From assembly GCF_003609605.1 (NCBI RefSeq), contig NZ_MCHY01000006.1:62001-126000 (forward strand): a stretch of DNA of 64,000 nucleotides. The letters run 5' to 3'. The stretch is from Ammoniphilus oxalaticus (GTDB taxonomy: Bacteria > Bacillota > Bacilli > Aneurinibacillales > RAOX-1). The translations under genes and the position numbers were made by a program. Shown piece after piece: positions 48,211 through 56,638 of this stretch. The stretch's first letter is position 1; every line of letters starts with the position of its first letter. The notes under the pieces were generated by a model. It saw nothing but the letters and a program-made list of their open reading frames with translations. It did not search any database and was not told the DNA's origin.

Positions 48211-48669
48211 TTAATCTAACGCATTGATTAGTTTCAAAACGTGTTCTTTGACAAGCTTTTTTTCATCTTCAGACAGCTCTTTTGAGGGTTCGGGTGATTC
48301 TGGCGGTCGATCTTCAGCTAAAATCGTTAGTGGATCGAACTCCATTTTTTCCTTCGAATCTTCAAAGTTTGAACTACCTCTGAACATCTCATATTTAACA
48401 GAACTGTTTATGTACACCCCATCGTTATTATAGTAATCAGCCACTTCATATAGTTTTGTCGTCATGCCGCTTCTCGACGAGGTTTCATAACGCAATACTG
48501 AGTTCACTTTTCTATACCCTTTCGGTTCAAAAAAACCATCGCTGTTAGGTGTATCTCCGAGATAATCCATAGTAAAGACTTCAACATGCTCAACGACTTC
48601 TACGCTTTCAGATGATGAACATCCCGCTAAAAACAAAGTGATTAAACTAACTATAAAAATATTTATCAT
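48211..48669 (-). CDS. hypothetical lipoprotein
   Basis: A 152-residue protein with signal peptide and lipobox (FLAGC, lipidated Cys about 17). ATG 48669 follows a strong GGAGG; an upstream ATG at 48702 lacks one. The mature part is polar, with FFEPKGYRKVNSVLRYETSS and an acidic Pro/Glu-rich segment before the end (ILAEDRPPESPEPSKELSEDE). I do not recognise the family. It is a lone gene facing bioB. Confidence 0.7.
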   Translation of the reverse strand: MINIFIVSLITLFLAGCSSSESVEVVEHVEVFTMDYLGDTPNSDGFFEPKGYRKVNSVLRYETSSRSGMTTKLYEVADYYNNDGVYINSSVKYEMFRGSSNFEDSKEKMEFDPLTILAEDRPPESPEPSKELSEDEKKLVKEHVLKLINALD

Positions 48670-48703
48670 GATACCTCCTTGTATTCTCAACCTCTGTTTC
48701 AAG

Positions 48704-49014
48704 GATCGAGTTTGGAATGCGCTGTGAGGGCACGAAATAGCAGGAGAAACTCCGTCTAAATGTTCCGCTTCTTCAGTTTTCCGATGATCGAGCTCGGGAC
48801 GTGTTGTGAGGGCACGAAATAGCAGGAGAAACTCCGTCTAAATGTTCCGCATCTCCAGTTTTTCGATGATCGAGCTCGGGACGTGTTGTGAGGGCACGGA
48901 ATAGCAGGAGAAACTCCGCCTAAATGTTCCGCTTCTTCAGTTCTTCGATGATCGAGCTTGGAACATGGTGTGAGGAAACGGAATACCAGGAGAAACTCCG
49001 CCTAAAAGTTTGCC
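48704..49014 (+). repeat. 82-bp tandem repeat, about 3.8 copies
   Basis: The segment from GATCGAG through GAGGGCACGRAATAGCAGG and AACTCCGYCTAAATG recurs with an exact 82-base period; the CACG landmark is at 48731, 48813 and 48895, and AACG at 48977. Each unit contains the short palindrome GGAGAAACTCC followed by a TCTAAAT core. There are no open frames across the copies. The same core appears near 20.5 and 56.7 kb. Confidence 0.93.
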
Positions 49015-49122
49015 ATCCTATATCTGCAATCTAATTAATTACAATCCGACGTGGCTTTTTCTCGCGACAGTCTACCAGAGTAGATTATAATAGACGCTAG
49101 ATTAGATTTAAAGGAGACCGAC

Positions 49123-49944
49123 ATGAAAAAATTACTTTCACTCTCTATGACGTTAGCATTACTCACCTCTTTTGCAATGTCCCCTTCCGTCCAAGTCCAA
49201 GCTGAATCGTCCCAACAACCGACACCAATCAAGGTGGCTATTAACGGAAATCAACTCGAACTTGAAAATGATCCTGTCGTGATCAATGGCCAAGCGATGG
49301 TTCCGGTTCGCGCGATTTTTGAAAAGTTGGGCGCGCAGGTGAGCTGGGATGACGCGGCAAAGACGATTACCGCCGTAAAGGGAATGGATCAGATCCGAAT
49401 GACTCAGCAAGAGAGGAGCGCTTCCAAAAATAACATCAACGTGATCCTTGAAGCCCCTCCCGTTAATCTCAATGGCCGCGTATTTGCGCCTGTTCGATTT
49501 CTCTCAGTCGCTTTCGGAGCAACAGTGGTTTGGGATGATGCGAATCGGACAGTCACCATCGAAACGAAAGAAAAAACACCGATCCCTGATGATCCACAAT
49601 CCCAAGAAATCGCGGGCTTAGCGGATATTTGGGCAACGGCCTTGCAAACGAGGGATGGCAAACCGCGCTATGAAATGATGTCAGCAAAAGCGAAAGAGAA
49701 ATTTGAACTAGAACAGATCGCTCGAGGCGGGGAAGACTGGAATTTCAACATTGGCGTTTCTAGTCCTTGGGTCGTAGAGTTTGATATCGCAATCGAAGGG
49801 ATGACGGCAGAAATCACTTATCTGACGCAAACGAGCAATCCCGCATTTTACGAAACGAAAGAAAAAGTTATCTTTACTGAAGACAACGGCAGATTCGTCG
49901 TCGATGATTACCAGACCATTTTAGAAGACGCACTAATTGAATAA
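49123..49944 (+). CDS. copper amine oxidase N-terminal (stalk) domain protein
   Basis: A 273-residue exported protein with signal peptide (1-27, ending VQAES) and two copies of the copper-amine-oxidase N-like fold (about 38-85 and 88-140; VPVRAIFEKLGAQVSWD and APVRFLSVAFGATVVWDD). A C-terminal domain (about 160-273) follows. These repeats are common in surface proteins of Paenibacillaceae and do not imply oxidase activity. The ribosome site is AAAGGAGAC. Confidence 0.85.
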   Translation: MKKLLSLSMTLALLTSFAMSPSVQVQAESSQQPTPIKVAINGNQLELENDPVVINGQAMVPVRAIFEKLGAQVSWDDAAKTITAVKGMDQIRMTQQERSASKNNINVILEAPPVNLNGRVFAPVRFLSVAFGATVVWDDANRTVTIETKEKTPIPDDPQSQEIAGLADIWATALQTRDGKPRYEMMSAKAKEKFELEQIARGGEDWNFNIGVSSPWVVEFDIAIEGMTAEITYLTQTSNPAFYETKEKVIFTEDNGRFVVDDYQTILEDALIE

Positions 49945-49954
49945 AACTAGCGTC

Positions 49955-49978
49955 GCCGCCTGATTAGGCGGTTTTTTC
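49955..49978 (+). terminator. terminator after the copper-amine-oxidase-N gene
   Basis: CCGCC (49956-49960) and GGCGG (49967-49971) form a compact GC stem followed by TTTTTTC. Confidence 0.8.
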
Positions 49979-50086
49979 TTTCTTTTGAGCGAAGCGCCAG
50001 CCAGTGTGAACCCCATGTACTTAAGGACTGGCTTAAATTATAATTGAATGTGATGAGCAGGGATGGGCAAAAGGGGGCGCAAAACG

Positions 50087-51118
50087 GTGGATGATTTACG
50101 CGAGAGCATCAAAAAGTTAACCGATGGCGAGGCGAGAACGCTGCTTTTAAACTTGATGTATCGTCTCCGTCACGGAAAGGAAGCGACAGGAATAGAGCAG
50201 GCAGAATTGCTGCGAGACTTGTTTTCTCTATTCGATGAAATCATTCGCTATGTTAACAATGTAGATCATGTTGAAACCAATTATACCGCTGTCCATCTCG
50301 TATGCGGAGAAGCAGCCGCTGGATCGATGAAGGTTGGACTCGGTCGCGCGAATCAGGTCATCGGCTATCCTGACTTTTTACAGATGGGACCGATTGAACA
50401 ATTGCATACAGAAGCAGGGCGGGTCAACCGATTCGAATGGCTACTGGATCATTTGAGCGATCCTGACGATTACTTTCAAGAGGAATATAGAAAAAAAGTG
50501 GCGGAGACGCTTTCCCAAATACAGGCGATCCCCAGTCATGCGCCAATCATACTATGGACAGCCGAAGACGCGAATGAACAAACAGGACTGCGTTTTTTGT
50601 TGTATTTATTAAGAGACAAAACGAACGAGATCTTCCTTATCAACGCAACGAAAGCCTATCAGGAATTATATAACACAGATGAAATTCAGCATTTTGTCCA
50701 AACAGACGGAATTGAACCGGAAAAATTAGCTGAGATCTATCAGACGAAACGAGGAGAGAGCCCGCTTACAGAGCAACAAAGAAGAGCGCTTGAACATGAG
50801 TGGTTGGTCTTGTCAAATTCAAAAGGGGTCGCGCGGGTATGGGAAGATGATCAAATTGCGGAAGTGGATGAAGTTTACTTCGACGAAGTGATCAAAAACG
50901 CGGTGAGTAGATTACATGCCGAGCAACCACAATCAGATTTTATCAAAGCGGCTCGCGTGATTGGTGAAGTGATCGGCCATATAGAGCAACAAATCGGGGA
51001 CTCCTTTTTGGAATATCGATTAAGAGTGTTGGTTTATCAGGGAACGCTTGAAATAAAAGGAGTCCCGAAGACGATGGGGGCATACCGTGTTCGCTTGAAG
51101 GAGGAATGCGGCGCATGA
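50087..51118 (+). CDS. DUF1835/DUF3658 domain protein
   Basis: A 343-residue soluble protein with an N-terminal helical region, a DUF1835 domain (about 65-190; VHLVCGEAAAGSMKVGLG and IILWTAEDANEQTGLRFLLYLL) and a C-terminal DUF3658 domain (about 225-325; VIGEVIGHIEQQIGDSFLEYRLR). Its function is unknown. GTG 50087 is preferred because AAAAGGGGG lies just upstream; ATG 50063 has a poor site. Its stop overlaps the following nucleotidyltransferase start by four bases, tying it to the MntA-HepT pair. Confidence 0.82.
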   Translation: MDDLRESIKKLTDGEARTLLLNLMYRLRHGKEATGIEQAELLRDLFSLFDEIIRYVNNVDHVETNYTAVHLVCGEAAAGSMKVGLGRANQVIGYPDFLQMGPIEQLHTEAGRVNRFEWLLDHLSDPDDYFQEEYRKKVAETLSQIQAIPSHAPIILWTAEDANEQTGLRFLLYLLRDKTNEIFLINATKAYQELYNTDEIQHFVQTDGIEPEKLAEIYQTKRGESPLTEQQRRALEHEWLVLSNSKGVARVWEDDQIAEVDEVYFDEVIKNAVSRLHAEQPQSDFIKAARVIGEVIGHIEQQIGDSFLEYRLRVLVYQGTLEIKGVPKTMGAYRVRLKEECGA

Positions 51119-51522
51119 CAACTTCAATGTATGATAAAATAGAAGAATTTCTAGTTCAAAAGTTAAATCCGGATTACATCATTGTATTTGGTTCTTACGC
51201 TAAAGGCTTTGCGCATCAGGAAAGTGATATCGATCTCGCTTTTTATACGAGAGATCAGACTCCGAATGCTTATGACTTGTTTCTGGTTGCGCAAGAACTA
51301 GCTGATTTGCTACAGGTCGAGGTTGATTTAATTAACATAGCGAACGCCTCCACCGTTTTTAAAGCGCAAATCTTTTCAACTGGCTCGCTCATTTATGCTA
51401 GAGATGAAGCGCTCTATTTAAATCACCGTATGACGGCCTTGAGCATGTACGTAAAACTGAATGAAGATCGCGCAGTCGTATTAAGGGAAATTAAAAAAGG
51501 AGGATCAATTTATGATGAATGA
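51115..51522 (+). CDS. mntA: MntA-type minimal nucleotidyltransferase (antitoxin)
   Basis: A 135-residue nucleotidyltransferase with the diagnostic GS-x10-DxD (Gly26, Ser27, Asp38, Asp40) and a third acidic position in VEVDLIN. MntA antitoxins neutralise HepT by adding AMP to it. ATG 51115 has GGAGG at the right distance; ATG 51106 is too close to it. The gene overlaps DUF1835 by four bases and hepT by eleven, so three proteins are made from one coupled unit. Confidence 0.85.
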   Translation: MTTSMYDKIEEFLVQKLNPDYIIVFGSYAKGFAHQESDIDLAFYTRDQTPNAYDLFLVAQELADLLQVEVDLINIANASTVFKAQIFSTGSLIYARDEALYLNHRMTALSMYVKLNEDRAVVLREIKKGGSIYDE

Positions 51523-51916
51523 TGTAATATTAAATAAAGTCAGTGTGATTGAACGTTGTATCCAACGGATCAAGCAGGTTTACGAGAATAATCCTTTCAA
51601 TCTTCAAGATTTCACGAAGCAAGATTCGATTGTCCTCAACATTCAACGCGCTTGTGAAGCCACGATCGATATCGCTATGCACATCGTCTCTGAAAAACGG
51701 CTTGGTTTACCGCAAACGAGTAGAGACGCATTTGATATGCTACAGTCTCATTCCATCATAGATGAAGAAATGGCGAAACGATTGAAAGCAATGGTCGGCT
51801 TTCGAAACATTGCTTTCCATGACTGCCAAACGATCAATCTTGAAATTTTAAAACAGATTGTTCAAAAACATTTGACCGATTTTACCGATTATACGAAACA
51901 AATTTTGAAAAGTTAA
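51512..51916 (+). CDS. hepT: HepT-like HEPN/DUF86 ribonuclease-type toxin
   Basis: A 134-residue helical HEPN protein of the DUF86 type. The RNase motif Rx4H is present as RNIAFH (Arg98, His103). The position that is usually Tyr in Rx4HxY, the residue AMPylated by MntA, is Cys105 (codon TGC). The ribosome site AAAGGAGG is strong. The pair is otherwise a standard type VII toxin-antitoxin module. Whether it is active, or regulated by another residue, cannot be told from sequence. Confidence 0.85.
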   Translation: MMNDVILNKVSVIERCIQRIKQVYENNPFNLQDFTKQDSIVLNIQRACEATIDIAMHIVSEKRLGLPQTSRDAFDMLQSHSIIDEEMAKRLKAMVGFRNIAFHDCQTINLEILKQIVQKHLTDFTDYTKQILKS

Positions 51917-51950
51917 ATCTTATAGATAGATTAGGGAGGGAGAAACAAAC

Positions 51951-52904
51951 GTGGTCTTTTTAAAACGGACAATCCTAGCGGCGGCTATACTATCTATGAG
52001 TATGACAGCTGTTCAGGCTGAAACAGCTGCTCCATTTAAAGATATAGCTGATTCATTTGCTTACTCATCGATTGCATCCTTACATCAAAAAGGTTTAATT
52101 AGCGGTGTGTCGAAAGATGAGTTTGCCCCGCAAGCGTCGATCAAACGAAAACATTTTGTGTTGCTGTTAGCGAAAACAATCGGGGTTCAGCCGATTACGC
52201 CGCTAGAACCGAGTTTTGTTGATGTTCCGATAGAGTCAGTAGAATTTGGTTATATTGAGGCATTTGCTAGATTAGGTTACATTCAAGGTTTTGATGACAA
52301 CACATTCAAAGGGGATGCCTTTATAAAACGGCAGGATGTCGCTGTGATTCTCGATCACATTTTTAAGCAAGCAACGACATTACAATCATTATCAACAGAG
52401 TCGATTACATTCAAAGATCAGGAACAGATTCATCCGTATGCGCGAGAAAGTGTTCAGCGTGTGGCGGCAATGTCGTTGATGAGAGGGTATCAACAAACTT
52501 TTTCCCCGCAAAAAAATGTGTCGCGAGCGGAAACAGCGGTGATTGCCCAGCAAGTGTATGAGCGGATTCGTCAGACGCAAGAAATTCGAAGACTTCCCGA
52601 AGTGAACCTGACGGTTGGTGATCGACAGCAAATTGTTTTACCGTTTACGAACACTACGTTTACATATACGCCTGTTTGGGGGTGGGATAACCCTGCGATT
52701 GGGACGATCAAGGCCGATGGGGAGTTCTCGGCAACCGCCGCTGGCAAAGGAGTGATTAGCTTAAACATCGGGAATAAAACGTATCAAATTCCTGTGAAAA
52801 TTGAACCAGCCAAGGAAATCGTAGAAGAAGTAGATCAAGAGACGGATCGCGAATTGGATCAGGAAGTAGAAAATAACGTGGAAGAGGAGGAGACGACGGC
52901 ATGA
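51951..52904 (+). CDS. S-layer-homology domain protein
   Basis: A 317-residue exported protein with signal peptide (1-23, VQAET), three SLH repeats (about 27-75, 85-135 and 147-200; typical FKDI, SFVDVP and ETAVIAQQVY features) and a small beta-domain (about 210-285). A highly acidic C-terminus (EEVDQETDRELDQEVENN) follows. SLH domains bind pyruvylated secondary wall polymer. GTG 51951 follows GGGAGGGAG. It is coupled by a four-base overlap to the DUF4855 gene. Confidence 0.88.
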   Translation: MVFLKRTILAAAILSMSMTAVQAETAAPFKDIADSFAYSSIASLHQKGLISGVSKDEFAPQASIKRKHFVLLLAKTIGVQPITPLEPSFVDVPIESVEFGYIEAFARLGYIQGFDDNTFKGDAFIKRQDVAVILDHIFKQATTLQSLSTESITFKDQEQIHPYARESVQRVAAMSLMRGYQQTFSPQKNVSRAETAVIAQQVYERIRQTQEIRRLPEVNLTVGDRQQIVLPFTNTTFTYTPVWGWDNPAIGTIKADGEFSATAAGKGVISLNIGNKTYQIPVKIEPAKEIVEEVDQETDRELDQEVENNVEEEETTA

Positions 52905-54454
52905 GATTTATTCGTTTAATGCTCGCAGTTATACTGTTGACAGTGATGCTTCCCATCACGGGAGCGCAAGCAAGCGCGTCTCCCGAATCTACGCTTGAGA
53001 ATTTTGCGTATGGCTCGACTTATACGGTCAAAGCGGATTTGCCCAACGCCACTTTTAGCGAACTCGAATATAAAACATACTCAGGACCAGTCGAAGGACT
53101 TGTTTCGAATGCGCCAACGTGGACAGGCTTTGCTCGCCAAGATGGCCGAGAAGTCGTCGTTGATCTGGGCAAACTTAAAACGATTGAACAGGTTTCGCTT
53201 GAATTCAGACAAGATCCTGCGCAAGCGATCATGTTGCCGCCCTATCTAAAAGTCGACGTTTCCCAGGACGGACAAAACTGGAGCGCGTTGGGGCAAATGC
53301 ATCACGCTGTTTCACCCGAAGAAACAGTGGAACGTACGTTCCAGTTTGTGTTTGCGCCATTACAGGCGCGCTATGTAAAAATGTATTTCCCCGTTGACAT
53401 TTGGACGTTTGCCCGAAACTTAAAAGTGTTGGGCGATCCCACTGCGCAAGAGAGCGGACCTGTCGTTTTGGAACCGAGCAAAGACGATCAAGCATCTGTA
53501 GGTTCGTACATGAATTTGCCGAATAATCAGGACATCCTTTTAATTTATACGGGCGCTCATGAAGAGAAAGGGATTTGGAATAAGGACGAATTTAAATCCG
53601 TCGTCGCCTACATGAAGGATGGCTCCGCGCAAGACACGATGTTTGATACGATGTTGTTTTTGCCTTATGAAGCCGTCGAGAGTACAGAAGCGGCTTGGAC
53701 TGCGTATATCGACGATTTGTTTCAAGATAAAACGCAATTAGGGGCGCTCAATCAAGCGGCGTCGGAAGTACATCGGAACCGTGATTTTAAACAAAAAGTG
53801 ATTTTAAGCATTCCGTTCCCAGATGCGACCAAACCTGATTTTTGGCTAGAAGAAGGAAAAGAGGGAATTGACACAGTTGACGGCCAGAAAAAGGCGATCA
53901 AGTGGTACTTAGATACGCTTATGGCAAAGTGGCATGCGGCCAATTATGAGCATCTTGAGTTATCCGGGATCTATTGGTGGAAAGAAAAAATCGAAATGCA
54001 ACATACGGACGAAGAGGCGCTCGTGAAACATACCGCTAGTCTTGTTCACCGACATCAGCAACCTTTTTTCTGGATTCCTTACTATGGCGCGAAAGGCTAT
54101 TCCGAGTGGAAGGAACTCGGCTTTGATCATGTCATTATCCAACCGAATTTTTATGCCAAAGAGGTGCCAAAGGATGATCGAATGCCAGATGTTGCAAACT
54201 TGGCAAGAAAATTTGAAATGGGTGTAGAAGTCGAAATCGATGAGTGGGTGTTGGTCAGCCGTTACCATTACGACGCGTTCTATAACCAATTGAACAAAGG
54301 ACACGAACTTGGCTTCGATGGGGAAGTGACCAACGCGTATTACGCCGGCAACAAAACGATCCACACCCTCGCCAACAGTGACATTCCAATGTTGCGAAAA
54401 GTGTATGATGATTTGTATCGTTGGATAAAAGGAAATTATCAACCGAAGAATTAA
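52901..54454 (+). CDS. exported DUF4855 protein with discoidin-like domain
   Basis: A 517-residue protein with signal peptide (1-26, GAQASAS), an F5/8 type C (discoidin)-like carbohydrate-binding domain (about 35-180; VVDLGKLKTIEQVSLEF, ARYVKMYFP) and a DUF4855 domain (about 205-510). The latter resembles a glycoside-hydrolase TIM barrel, with acidic residues in LSGIYWWKEKIE and EVEIDEWVL. It probably acts on cell-surface or extracellular glycans. The partner SLH protein may tether it. Activity unproven. Confidence 0.8.
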   Translation: MRFIRLMLAVILLTVMLPITGAQASASPESTLENFAYGSTYTVKADLPNATFSELEYKTYSGPVEGLVSNAPTWTGFARQDGREVVVDLGKLKTIEQVSLEFRQDPAQAIMLPPYLKVDVSQDGQNWSALGQMHHAVSPEETVERTFQFVFAPLQARYVKMYFPVDIWTFARNLKVLGDPTAQESGPVVLEPSKDDQASVGSYMNLPNNQDILLIYTGAHEEKGIWNKDEFKSVVAYMKDGSAQDTMFDTMLFLPYEAVESTEAAWTAYIDDLFQDKTQLGALNQAASEVHRNRDFKQKVILSIPFPDATKPDFWLEEGKEGIDTVDGQKKAIKWYLDTLMAKWHAANYEHLELSGIYWWKEKIEMQHTDEEALVKHTASLVHRHQQPFFWIPYYGAKGYSEWKELGFDHVIIQPNFYAKEVPKDDRMPDVANLARKFEMGVEVEIDEWVLVSRYHYDAFYNQLNKGHELGFDGEVTNAYYAGNKTIHTLANSDIPMLRKVYDDLYRWIKGNYQPKN

Positions 54455-54467
54455 TGGGGGAGATCAG

Positions 54468-54514
54468 GCTCGCATCTTTGCTTTAATGAAAGCAGGGATG
54501 CGGGCTTTTTTTGA
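54468..54514 (+). terminator. terminator after the DUF4855 gene
   Basis: GCTCGCATC plus TTTGCTTT (54468-54484) pairs with AAGCA plus GGGATGCGGGC (54489-54505), then seven T residues. Confidence 0.85.
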
Positions 54515-54534
54515 TGTTTAGGTAAAACGGGAAA

Positions 54535-54574
54535 TTGACAAGGTTGTATATACCGTATATAATCAGTATATACA
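54535..54574 (+). promoter_or_regulatory. promoter and GntR-type operator of the ABC operon
   Basis: A perfect TTGACA (54535-54540) and TATAAT (54558-54563), 17 bases apart, form a consensus promoter. TGTATATAC (54545-54553) and GTATATACA (54566-54574) are perfect inverted arms flanking the -10 box, 12 bases apart. Binding there by the GntR protein encoded 34 bases downstream would block polymerase. Confidence 0.85.
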
Positions 54575-54607
54575 GTTGTATTCTATTAATGATGTGTAGG
54601 TGTTTAG

Positions 54608-54985
54608 ATGAATATCATCATCTCGAAAAGCAATGATCAGCCGATTTATAACCAAATCAAGGAGCAGATTAAGGAGCAAATTTTGAACGGAGAACTGGTA
54701 GAAAATGTTGCTCTTCCTTCGATACGCAAGTTGGCAAAGGATTTACAAATCAGTGTGATCACAACGAAGCGCGCTTATGATGAATTGGAAAACGAAGGAT
54801 TTATCGAAACTTTTCCTGGTAAAGGCTCGTTCGTAGCGTCGCAAGATCGTGAATTATTAAAAGAAAATCAACTTAAGCTTATTGAAGAGAAGTTATCTGA
54901 GGTTTTGGCGCAAAGCAAAGCGTTTAATATTCATGTCGACGAAATAATTCAAATGCTTAAGTTGTTAAGTGAGGATGGACCGTGA
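54608..54985 (+). CDS. GntR family regulator, YtrA subfamily
   Basis: A 125-residue protein with an N-terminal winged helix (about 8-75; IKEQIKEQILNGELVENVALPSIR and KRAYDELENEGFI) and only a short helical C-terminal dimerisation tail. That short tail defines the YtrA subgroup, which usually controls adjacent ABC transporter genes. It is the first gene of a regulator-ATPase-permease operon and probably represses its own strong promoter. Confidence 0.9.
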   Translation: MNIIISKSNDQPIYNQIKEQIKEQILNGELVENVALPSIRKLAKDLQISVITTKRAYDELENEGFIETFPGKGSFVASQDRELLKENQLKLIEEKLSEVLAQSKAFNIHVDEIIQMLKLLSEDGP

Positions 54986-55857
54986 TGGAAAATATTATGG
55001 AAGTAAAAAGGGTTTCAAAGAGACTGAAAGATTTCAAGCTGGATCAGATTTCTTTCGAGTTTAAACGTGGCTTTATTATGGGCTTGATCGGTCCGAATGG
55101 ATCTGGAAAAACGAGCTTGATTCGCTGTTTGATGAATCTCAATCGGATTGATTCGGGGGAAGTAAAATTATTCGGGATGACCCATCAACAATATACGAGA
55201 GAAATTAAGCAACGAATCGGCTTTGTTTATGATCAATCCTACTTTTATGAGGATGTTTCGTTAAAGAAAAATAAACGAATTGTCGCCCCTTTTTACCGTG
55301 ATTGGGATGATGCCATTTTTTACAAATACGCTGAAATATTTGAACTGCCGTTAAAGAAGAAGGTAAAGCAGTTGTCCAAAGGGATGAAGATGAAATTTGC
55401 GGTTGCAATCGCGTTGTCCCACCATGCGGAACTCATCATTTTGGATGAACCAACGGCAGGACTGGATCCGATTTTCAGACGAGAATTGCTCGATATTTTG
55501 TTGGACGTCATCCAGGATGAAAATAAATCTGTATTCTTTTCAACACACATTACGACCGATTTAGAGCAAGTCGCTGATTATATTACGTTTATGAATCAGG
55601 GGAAGATCGTGTTCAGTAAGGAGAAGGAAGCGATGTTCGATGAATACTGTCTGGCGCGGGGGTCAACGGCGCTTGCGAAGGAAATCGAATCCCTTCAACC
55701 GATTGGAGTTAGAAAAACTGCTGTTAGTATCGAAGCGCTCATTGCCGATGTCGATAGGCAACAGGCTTCTAGTTTACAAGAGCGGGGCGTCCAACTTCAG
55801 CGACCGACACTTGAGGATATTATGTATTATACGGTGAAAAAGCCTGGAACCATTTAA
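54985..55857 (+). CDS. ABC transporter ATP-binding protein
   Basis: A 290-residue ATPase with Walker A GPNGSGKTS (about 36-44), a signature-like LSKGMKMKFAVA, Walker B LIILDEPTAGLDP and switch His in FFSTHIT. The signature is LSKGM rather than LSGGQ, as in YtrB-like and bacitracin-type exporters. ATG 54985 overlaps the GntR stop by one base. It works with the permease downstream; the substrate is unknown. Confidence 0.9.
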   Translation: MENIMEVKRVSKRLKDFKLDQISFEFKRGFIMGLIGPNGSGKTSLIRCLMNLNRIDSGEVKLFGMTHQQYTREIKQRIGFVYDQSYFYEDVSLKKNKRIVAPFYRDWDDAIFYKYAEIFELPLKKKVKQLSKGMKMKFAVAIALSHHAELIILDEPTAGLDPIFRRELLDILLDVIQDENKSVFFSTHITTDLEQVADYITFMNQGKIVFSKEKEAMFDEYCLARGSTALAKEIESLQPIGVRKTAVSIEALIADVDRQQASSLQERGVQLQRPTLEDIMYYTVKKPGTI

Positions 55858-55887
55858 AAAAAGACGTGTATAAAAGGTGGGAAATCG

Positions 55888-56481
55888 ATGTTAAATGTGA
55901 TGGGACTCGAAATGCGAATGATTAAACCATGGGAGTATCTCATATTCTTGCCAGCTGTGTTCTTTTTTGCGTTTGTCGTAAATCGTGACTTGATTCATCC
56001 TTTTTATATGAGTGTTTTTTTCTTTGCGTGGGGAATCACCAGTTTTTCCACGTTGAACACAAAACATGAAGCGACAAGAAAGCTTGTGTTGAGCCTGCCG
56101 ATTACGAAAAGGGAATATATTGGGGCCAAATATTTGCTTGCGATCGTTTGGTTTCTGATTTCAACAGTAGTAACCACTTTTTTCTTGTTACCGTTAGCCT
56201 TTTTTATCGGCTTAAGTATCGATTTTTTTTCGCTCGAATTGTGGATCGCAATGTTTTTGTTATACTTGATGTTAAACTCTGTTTACATTCCGCTGGCGTT
56301 GTTCATTAGATCCATTGGTTGGATTGTTCCTTTAGCTCTGGCTGCTTTTATCACCGCTGGACCCGACGTATTCAGCATGCCAAAGATTGCGTTTTATCCC
56401 ACTTTATTAGTAGCGCCCCTCCTTTTTTCGCTCTCGTATTATGGCTCTGTGAAGATAATGGAAGGGAAAGATGTGACATAA
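55888..56481 (+). CDS. ABC-2 type permease subunit
   Basis: A 197-residue membrane protein with about six helices (from about 18 to 188) and the pattern of small ABC-2 permeases (LNTKHEATRKLVLSLPITKREYIGAKY in the first cytoplasmic loop). It would form the membrane channel with the preceding ATPase. The gap is 30 bases with AAAAGGTGGG before the ATG. The substrate is unknown; related systems respond to cell-wall-active compounds. Confidence 0.82.
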   Translation: MLNVMGLEMRMIKPWEYLIFLPAVFFFAFVVNRDLIHPFYMSVFFFAWGITSFSTLNTKHEATRKLVLSLPITKREYIGAKYLLAIVWFLISTVVTTFFLLPLAFFIGLSIDFFSLELWIAMFLLYLMLNSVYIPLALFIRSIGWIVPLALAAFITAGPDVFSMPKIAFYPTLLVAPLLFSLSYYGSVKIMEGKDVT

Positions 56482-56638
56482 ATGCGGTCGTTGGACTGTG
56501 CAACTTAGGAAGTGGAATTTAACTAGAATAGCCAGCGCGGATCCCTAATGAACATAAAATCCCTAGGTCAACCGCGCCACTAACCATATCAAGGGGTGTA
56601 AGAGCTTATGGATATAAAATGAAGTATAACAGAAAGTC

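Noticed and set aside
48704-49014. Insertion sequence remnant at the 82-bp repeats
   Set aside because: No transposase fragment, terminal inverted repeats or target duplication could be seen.
53960-54442. 160-codon reverse open frame opposite the DUF4855 gene
   Set aside because: It lies wholly antisense to a clear coding region and its product has no coherent domain; typical shadow frame.
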